DNA from: an uncultured Ruminococcus sp.
Lineage (GTDB): Bacteria; Bacillota; Clostridia; Oscillospirales; Ruminococcaceae
Length of the DNA: 29,132 nt
Direction: 5' to 3'
Assembly (NCBI GenBank): GCA_937902395.1
Contig: CALGTV010000037.1
Span: 1-29,132, forward strand
Shown: positions 24,266 through 29,132 of the stretch, piece after piece
How the letters are laid out: the number at the start of each line of letters is the position of its first letter
Position numbering within the stretch: the first letter of the stretch is position 1
The notes under the pieces: model-generated
Databases searched by the model: none
Seen by the model: the letters and a program-made list of their open reading frames with translations, nothing else
Told to the model about the DNA's origin: nothing
Translations under genes and position numbers: made by a program

Positions 24266-25967
24266 CGATGACTATGAGAAAAATTTTTCTTTGCTGTTGA
24301 GCACCTTTATTCTCGATATGGAAAAAGTTCCTACAGATACTACACATCCTGATATAGCATCTGCATGTGTAAATATGTGCAACTTTTTGAGAATATCACG
24401 TTTGGAAGTAACATTTATACAATACCCAGATTTACCAAACAAGAAACCCATTATAAATTCTATTGATTATTTTAAATCCGACGGATATAACAATTCACAA
24501 CCTTTTACAATTACCCGTGAAACTCCTGGAGGAACTGTAATATACAAGGTTCATCCTGCAAAAGAGGCTGAGCCATGGTCTGAAACAGAAATCGAAAAAA
24601 TCAATGTATTTATTGTAACTCTTTTTGTGTTTAACGGCAGAATGCGCAGCATGGCTCTCTGCAGCCGTCTGACTTTCTATGACGGAGATATAGCTGTGTA
24701 CAATATTAAGTACTACACAATAAAACTCCGCGAATTAATCCGCGAAAACAAAGCCGCAGAATATATTTGCTGTCGATTTAATCTAAAGAAATTCTCCCTC
24801 ATAAACAAAGCTTTTGGAAGAGAACAGGGAACCAAAATAATGGAACAATTTGCGCTTGGCCTTTCTGCTCTTTCAGGTGATGACTGCTGTCTTTGCAGAC
24901 TTGGAGGAGATAATTTTCTGCATCTTTTTAAAGCAGACAAGTCTGAAGTTGTTAAAAATTATCTTACAAATACTTCCGTTGAAACAGGAAATCCTGATGA
25001 ACCTTATGCTAAAATCTCCGCACGTTTCAGCTTTTATTATATTACAGGTACATGTCAAACTGTTTCAGAGATTATTGATAGAGCAACAAGCGCTTACAAT
25101 ATAATGAAAAAGACTGCCAATTCTACTTCTATTATCTATGATAAACGTGTAGCTGAGCAGATTGAAAATCAGCGTATTGTTGAAGAGAACTTCCTGAAAG
25201 CTATTGAAAATGAGGAATTTCTTGTATACTATCAGCCTAAAGTAGAACTCAGAAGATACTCTCTCAATGGCGCAGAAGCTCTTTGTCGCTGGAAACATAA
25301 CGGAGAGCTTATCCCTCCAAATATGTTTATACCTATTCTTGAACAAAGCAATAATATCTGTACTCTGGATTTCTATATGCTTGAGCATGTTTGCCAAGAT
25401 ATTCGCAGATGGCTTGATAACGGACTTGAAGTAGTCAGAGTATCTGTAAATATTTCACGCATTCATCTTGGTAAACAGAATCTTTCAGAAAGAATCATCA
25501 ATACACTCAAAAAATATAATGTTCCTCACCAGTACATCGAAATTGAACTGACTGAGACAACTTCTGATGTTGACTTTGACGAATTGAAAAAAATCGTGGG
25601 AGCACTTCACAACGTAGGTATCAGTACTTCCATAGATGATTTCGGCGTTGGATATTCTTCACTTAATCTTATCCGCGATTTGCCATGGAATACGCTGAAA
25701 ATTGATAAAAGCTTCCTCCCGAAAGAAAATGATCCCTATAATAGTCAGAAAATAACTATGCTCAAGAATGTTATTACAATGGCACAAAGCCTTGGTCTTG
25801 AATGTCTTGTTGAGGGAGTTGAAACAACAAATCATGTTGCAATTCTCAAAGAGAACGCTTGCTATCAGGCACAGGGTTTTTGTTTTGATAAGCCTTTGCC
25901 TGTGGAAGAATTCGAAAAAAGACTTAAAGAAAAAAGTTTTAAAAATTCTATAAATGCAGAAGAATAA
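24258..25967 (+). CDS. c-di-GMP phosphodiesterase with degenerate GGDEF and intact EAL domain
   Basis: 569 aa, soluble. Residues about 1-130 resemble a GAF-type sensor. Residues about 145-297 are a GGDEF domain without catalytic residues: the signature reads GGDNF at 216-220 and the metal Asp is replaced in RFNLKKFSLINKAFG. Residues about 308-555 are an EAL domain with every expected residue: Glu340 of EAL (GAEALCRW), Asn398 (SVNIS), Glu430 (IELTE), Asp460/Asp461 (DDFG), Lys481 (KIDKS), Glu519 and Glu522 (VEGVET), Gln539. It should hydrolyse c-di-GMP, and the dead GGDEF may bind GTP as an activator, as known in other such proteins. It is translationally coupled to the PocR gene. Confidence 0.92.
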   Translation: MSNDDYEKNFSLLLSTFILDMEKVPTDTTHPDIASACVNMCNFLRISRLEVTFIQYPDLPNKKPIINSIDYFKSDGYNNSQPFTITRETPGGTVIYKVHPAKEAEPWSETEIEKINVFIVTLFVFNGRMRSMALCSRLTFYDGDIAVYNIKYYTIKLRELIRENKAAEYICCRFNLKKFSLINKAFGREQGTKIMEQFALGLSALSGDDCCLCRLGGDNFLHLFKADKSEVVKNYLTNTSVETGNPDEPYAKISARFSFYYITGTCQTVSEIIDRATSAYNIMKKTANSTSIIYDKRVAEQIENQRIVEENFLKAIENEEFLVYYQPKVELRRYSLNGAEALCRWKHNGELIPPNMFIPILEQSNNICTLDFYMLEHVCQDIRRWLDNGLEVVRVSVNISRIHLGKQNLSERIINTLKKYNVPHQYIEIELTETTSDVDFDELKKIVGALHNVGISTSIDDFGVGYSSLNLIRDLPWNTLKIDKSFLPKENDPYNSQKITMLKNVITMAQSLGLECLVEGVETTNHVAILKENACYQAQGFCFDKPLPVEEFEKRLKEKSFKNSINAEE

Positions 25968-25980
25968 AAAACATATTCAC

Positions 25981-26012
25981 AAAGAACGTCGTATTTTTCG
26001 GCGTTCTTTTTT
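25981..26012 (+). terminator. Terminator of the PocR-EAL operon
   Basis: The stem AAAGAACGTCG (25981-25991) with CGGCGTTCTTT (25999-26009), one G-U pair, seven-base loop, running into a T-rich end (TTTTTT at 26007-26012). It lies 13 bases after the EAL stop. Confidence 0.85.
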
Positions 26013-26022
26013 ATCAAAAAGC

Positions 26023-26051
26023 TTGATGTAAGATTACTTTTATGATATAAT
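26023..26051 (+). promoter_or_regulatory. Promoter of the deacetylase operon
   Basis: TTGATG (26023-26028), 17-base spacer, TATAAT (26046-26051), start site near 26058. It directly follows the preceding terminator, so the deacetylase is transcribed independently of the c-di-GMP operon. Confidence 0.8.
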
Positions 26052-26092
26052 TATATAATAGATTATGAAATAAAAATCGAAAGGTGATGCTT

Positions 26093-27367
26093 ATGAAATC
26101 AAATATTTTAAAATCGTTATTTACAGCGGCTGTTTTGAGTATAAGTTCCGTTCTTGTACCATTTTCTGTCAATGCTGCTGATAAAAACGACACAAAGCTT
26201 ATTGCTCTGACTTTTGATGATGGTCCGAATACAACAACAACCAATGAGATACTTGATATCTTGGAGGAATATGACGCAAAAGCATCTTTTTTCCTCATCG
26301 GTGACAATATAAATAAAGAAAGTACGGAATCGGTTAAACGCGCTTATGATATGGGCTGTGAAATAAACAACCATTCCAAATCTCATCCTAATATGGGCGG
26401 TATGTCACCTGAGGAAATAACCGCAGAAGTGGAATATGTCAACGAAAAAGTTATGGAAATTACAGGCGAAATGCCAAAATTCTTTAGACCGCCTTTCATT
26501 GATGTGAGTCAGACAATGTATGACACCATTGACCTGCCATTTATCTGCGGTATCGACTGCAAAGACTATATGGACGAAGTCTCAGCACAACAGCGCGCTG
26601 AATCAATACTTAACGGAGCAAAAGATGGTATAATTGTTCTGCTTCACGATGCAGCAGGAAACGATCAAACTGTTGAGGCTCTTGAAATAGTCATGCCTGA
26701 ACTTGTTGAACAGGGATACGAATTTGTTACTCTTACAGAACTTTTTGAACGTCAAGGTGAAACTCCCAAAGGAAATATGATATATACATGCGTTGCAAAA
26801 TATCCTTGTACTGATTATTCTCTTCATAAAAACATTTTCACTGGCGAAGCAACCGGAGACGGCAGCTGGCCTGACTGGAGCAATACTGCCGTACTTGACG
26901 GCGCCGAGTTGAAATCTCTCGGCAGCAGCTATGCCATAGAAGTAGAATATACAGCTTCAAATCCTCCTGTAATTGTTTTGCAGAAATGGACAGACGGATC
27001 TGTATGGCAACCTGTTCAGCCATTTTACTCTAATGGCGAAAAAGCTTGTTTTCTTGCAGATGATATCATATATGCCCTTGAACAGCTTGAACTTGATTAT
27101 ACTGACCTTAACCGTATTACAATATATCCTTTTAGTGGTACTATGACTATGACCCAAACCGATATACTTGTAAAAAGTGAATCTGCTGAAACTATTGCAG
27201 GAGATGTCAATAAAGACGGTAAATTCACTGTTGCAGATCTGGTTTCACTAAACAACTTTCTTCTCGGTAACGGCACTTTAAAAAACGAATCAGCCGGCGA
27301 TATGTACCATGATGAATTAATCGATACATACGATCTTATTGTAATGAGAAAAGAAATAACGAAGTAA
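26093..27367 (+). CDS. Secreted CE4 polysaccharide deacetylase with CBM-like module and dockerin
   Basis: 424 aa. Signal peptide 1-28 (cleavage after VNA). NodB/CE4 catalytic domain about 35-222: TFDDGP with Asp42/Asp43, NHSKSH with metal ligands His94 and His98, FFRPPF at 130-135, LLHDA with His185. A beta-rich module about 245-360 (EVEYTASNPPVIVLQKW) resembles CBM-like modules of Ruminococcus enzymes. A type-I dockerin is at 369-424: the first Ca loop DVNKDGKFTVAD is canonical, the second (DMYHDELIDTYD) has Tyr in place of the usual Asn. It should remove acetyl groups from a polysaccharide, perhaps acetylxylan, on a cellulosome; peptidoglycan or chitin are alternatives. The ATG at 26093 was chosen because AAAGGTG lies six bases upstream. 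Confidence 0.93.
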   Translation: MKSNILKSLFTAAVLSISSVLVPFSVNAADKNDTKLIALTFDDGPNTTTTNEILDILEEYDAKASFFLIGDNINKESTESVKRAYDMGCEINNHSKSHPNMGGMSPEEITAEVEYVNEKVMEITGEMPKFFRPPFIDVSQTMYDTIDLPFICGIDCKDYMDEVSAQQRAESILNGAKDGIIVLLHDAAGNDQTVEALEIVMPELVEQGYEFVTLTELFERQGETPKGNMIYTCVAKYPCTDYSLHKNIFTGEATGDGSWPDWSNTAVLDGAELKSLGSSYAIEVEYTASNPPVIVLQKWTDGSVWQPVQPFYSNGEKACFLADDIIYALEQLELDYTDLNRITIYPFSGTMTMTQTDILVKSESAETIAGDVNKDGKFTVADLVSLNNFLLGNGTLKNESAGDMYHDELIDTYDLIVMRKEITK

Positions 27368-27378
27368 AGGAAAATAAT

Positions 27379-29073
27379 ATGACAAAAATAAAAAAAAGCG
27401 AAGTCAATCTGATTCCAGATAATAAATTCATGACCATTGCAAGAGTAATTGTCGCAGTAATCATGCTTGCTGTAATGGGAATACTTACAACACAAAGTCT
27501 TCTTGGTACTTCTGATATGCAAATTGTTATGGAAGAAAATACTATAGATAGTGTTCTTTTTCGTGTAAGGCAGGGCTGGGAAACGGTTGTATACTACAGC
27601 GACGATGTGTTTGCCAATGCAATATGGCTTGTCTGCGGTTTTATATTTATATCTCTGCTGCTGCCGCTTATAAAGAAAATTCCTGTATGGGCACAAGTCA
27701 CAATTACTGCAACATGGACAATTGTAATCGGCACAATATGGATATTCTCCTCTAATTTATCACCAACAGAAGATTCATACAGAGTTACGCAAGCAGCCTT
27801 AAGCGCATATAACAATGATTTCGAATTTCTTGCCGAAAGTGAACGGTATTTCAGGAATTACTCATATCAGCTGGGATATGTATTTTTCAATGAGTTTTTT
27901 GTTCGTATTGCACACATCTTCGGACCTGTTGAAAATCTGCTTTTTCTTGAGGTAATAAATGTATTTCTTCTTGCAGCGACTTATGGCGCTCTGATTCTCA
28001 TGAACAAGCACATCTTCAATGATGAAAGAGTATGCGCAGTTACATCACTTTTATTTATCCTTGCAGCTCAGCCTATTATATTCTGTTCATTCCTTTATGG
28101 CTTTATTCCGGGACTTGCCTTTGCGGTATACGGTCTGTTCTTTATGGTGCTTTATCTGAAAAAGGCCAAGATCATATATGCCCCCTTTTCCGTAATTTGC
28201 ACAGCTTTAGCAGTTATGATAAAACAGAATTATCTCATAGTTCTTGTAGCAATATGCTGTATAACATTTACAGCAATGTTCAAGCGAAAAAAATTTGTTC
28301 GTGATATATTGTTTATAGCGGCATCCATTGCGCTTGCGTTAGCTGTAAATCCAGCTGTAAAATCTCATTACGAAAAACGTGCAAATGTTGATTTAGGCGA
28401 ATCTATCCCGATTACTTCATGGATATCAATGGGACTCCACGAGGCTGGCAATGCTCCAGGGTGGTATAGTCCATATTATACAATAGATATATTTGCTGAG
28501 AACAATTTCAATCCCGATAAAGCAAGTGAAAAGTCAATGGAACAAATCAAAGGAAGAATTGATTATTTCAAAGAACACCCCCAATATCGAAAGGAATTTT
28601 TCTATAAAAAATTCATGTCTCAGTGGAATGAAACATCTTATCAAAGTATATGGAATAATCAGATTCGCAATAATTATAAACCAAGAACAGCTCTTGCCCA
28701 ATGGGTATGCACCGACGGTGAGGACACTGTAAAGCAATACATGGATTACTTTGCACAGTTTATATTTGCCGCTGTATTTGTCGGACTTCTTGCCTGCCTT
28801 AAAAATAAAAACTTCCTCAGTATAACACTTCCTGTTGTTATCATAGGCGGCGTAATATATCACATTCTTGCGGAGGCAAAATCACAGTACGCAATGCCGT
28901 ATTTCATATTAATGATAGGGTTTGGAGCATACGGTGTAATCATGGCATATGATTATTTCGGCAAAAAATCAGAAAATAATAAATTTGCAAAGCTGATTTT
29001 CAATCATGAATATTTTTCTCAGAAGCTTTCCGCAGTTATGACATCCAAAAACGATAAAAAGGACAGTAAATAA
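27379..29073 (+). CDS. Polytopic membrane protein, probable GT-C glycosyltransferase
   Basis: 564 aa with about eleven to twelve hydrophobic segments and a soluble loop of about 110 residues (roughly 330-450) before the last helices. The first large external loop carries PTEDSYRV followed by YSYQLGYVFFNEFFVRI, which fits the acidic loop and following Tyr/Gly-rich segment of GT-C, PMT-like, lipid-linked-sugar transferases. I cannot name a substrate. It follows the deacetylase by 11 bases with AAAGGA as ribosome-binding site, so the two are cotranscribed. The downstream 29074-29132 stretch shows no feature and no clear terminator. Confidence 0.7.
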   Translation: MTKIKKSEVNLIPDNKFMTIARVIVAVIMLAVMGILTTQSLLGTSDMQIVMEENTIDSVLFRVRQGWETVVYYSDDVFANAIWLVCGFIFISLLLPLIKKIPVWAQVTITATWTIVIGTIWIFSSNLSPTEDSYRVTQAALSAYNNDFEFLAESERYFRNYSYQLGYVFFNEFFVRIAHIFGPVENLLFLEVINVFLLAATYGALILMNKHIFNDERVCAVTSLLFILAAQPIIFCSFLYGFIPGLAFAVYGLFFMVLYLKKAKIIYAPFSVICTALAVMIKQNYLIVLVAICCITFTAMFKRKKFVRDILFIAASIALALAVNPAVKSHYEKRANVDLGESIPITSWISMGLHEAGNAPGWYSPYYTIDIFAENNFNPDKASEKSMEQIKGRIDYFKEHPQYRKEFFYKKFMSQWNETSYQSIWNNQIRNNYKPRTALAQWVCTDGEDTVKQYMDYFAQFIFAAVFVGLLACLKNKNFLSITLPVVIIGGVIYHILAEAKSQYAMPYFILMIGFGAYGVIMAYDYFGKKSENNKFAKLIFNHEYFSQKLSAVMTSKNDKKDSK

Positions 29074-29132
29074 TACCAATTCCTAAAATGTTAGTAGACA
29101 AAGATGATGAGCAGAAATGATGTATGTCAAGG

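Noticed and set aside
27097..27696. A 199-codon minus-strand frame opposite the deacetylase/GT-C junction
   Set aside because: It crosses two real genes on the other strand and is rich in Tyr, His and Cys in a way typical of antisense translation.
1..29132. CRISPR array, insertion sequence or prophage genes
   Set aside because: No regularly spaced direct repeats, transposase or integrase-like proteins, or phage structural genes were seen. The only candidate mobile-like DNA is the palindromic stretch at 1-217.
29074..29132. Possible terminator or new gene at the right edge
   Set aside because: The 59 bases show no hairpin with a U-tract and no supported start. Too short to judge.

Overview
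The window reads as chromosomal DNA of a low-GC Gram-positive anaerobe, most likely a Ruminococcus-type member of the Oscillospiraceae. The grounds are a Gram-positive PolC, the short HisG/HisZ enzyme pair, a Firmicutes-style uppS-cdsA-dxr-rseP-ispG-polC cluster, and a secreted deacetylase ending in a cellulosomal dockerin. The species is inferred, not proven.

Layout. (1) 1-217: a gene-free, strongly palindromic stretch with three hairpins. (2) 218-7492, minus strand: a histidine biosynthesis operon read as hisZ-hisG-hisD-[membrane protein]-hisC-hisB-hisH-[small Cys-rich TIGR04076-like protein]-hisA. Most junctions overlap or abut, and a good sigma-A promoter lies at 7545-7573. hisF and hisI/E are not in the window. 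(3) 7575-18277, minus strand: a housekeeping cluster read as pyrH-frr-uppS-cdsA-dxr-rseP-ispG-polC (UMP kinase, ribosome recycling, undecaprenyl-PP and CDP-diacylglycerol synthesis, MEP-pathway isoprenoids, site-2 protease, replicative polymerase). Its promoter is at 18398-18426. (4) 18564-19824, plus strand: two serine tRNAs (UGA and GCU) behind a perfect consensus promoter, a terminator, then tRNase Z. (5) 19827-21041, plus strand: a perfect consensus promoter, a cobalamin-type riboswitch with a readable antiterminator/terminator pair, a membrane-anchored DUF4430 (transcobalamin-C-like) protein and an ECF transporter S component, closed by a bidirectional terminator. This looks like a B12/corrinoid uptake unit.

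(6) 21059-25967: two divergent c-di-GMP transcription units. On the minus strand is a receptor with a signal peptide, two CBM4/9- or CBM22-like carbohydrate-binding modules, one membrane helix and an intact GGDEF diguanylate cyclase. On the plus strand is a PocR-domain protein with a remnant histidine-kinase ATPase domain, translationally coupled to a protein with a dead GGDEF and an intact EAL phosphodiesterase. (7) 26023-29073, plus strand: a secreted CE4 polysaccharide deacetylase with a CBM-like module and a dockerin, then a polytopic GT-C-type membrane protein.

The most notable part is region 6 with region 7. A c-di-GMP writer that appears to read extracellular polysaccharide through CBMs lies divergent to an eraser paired with a small-molecule (PocR) sensor, next to a cellulosome-type enzyme. 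It is a candidate fibre-sensing signalling module. The function is inferred from domain architecture, not demonstrated.
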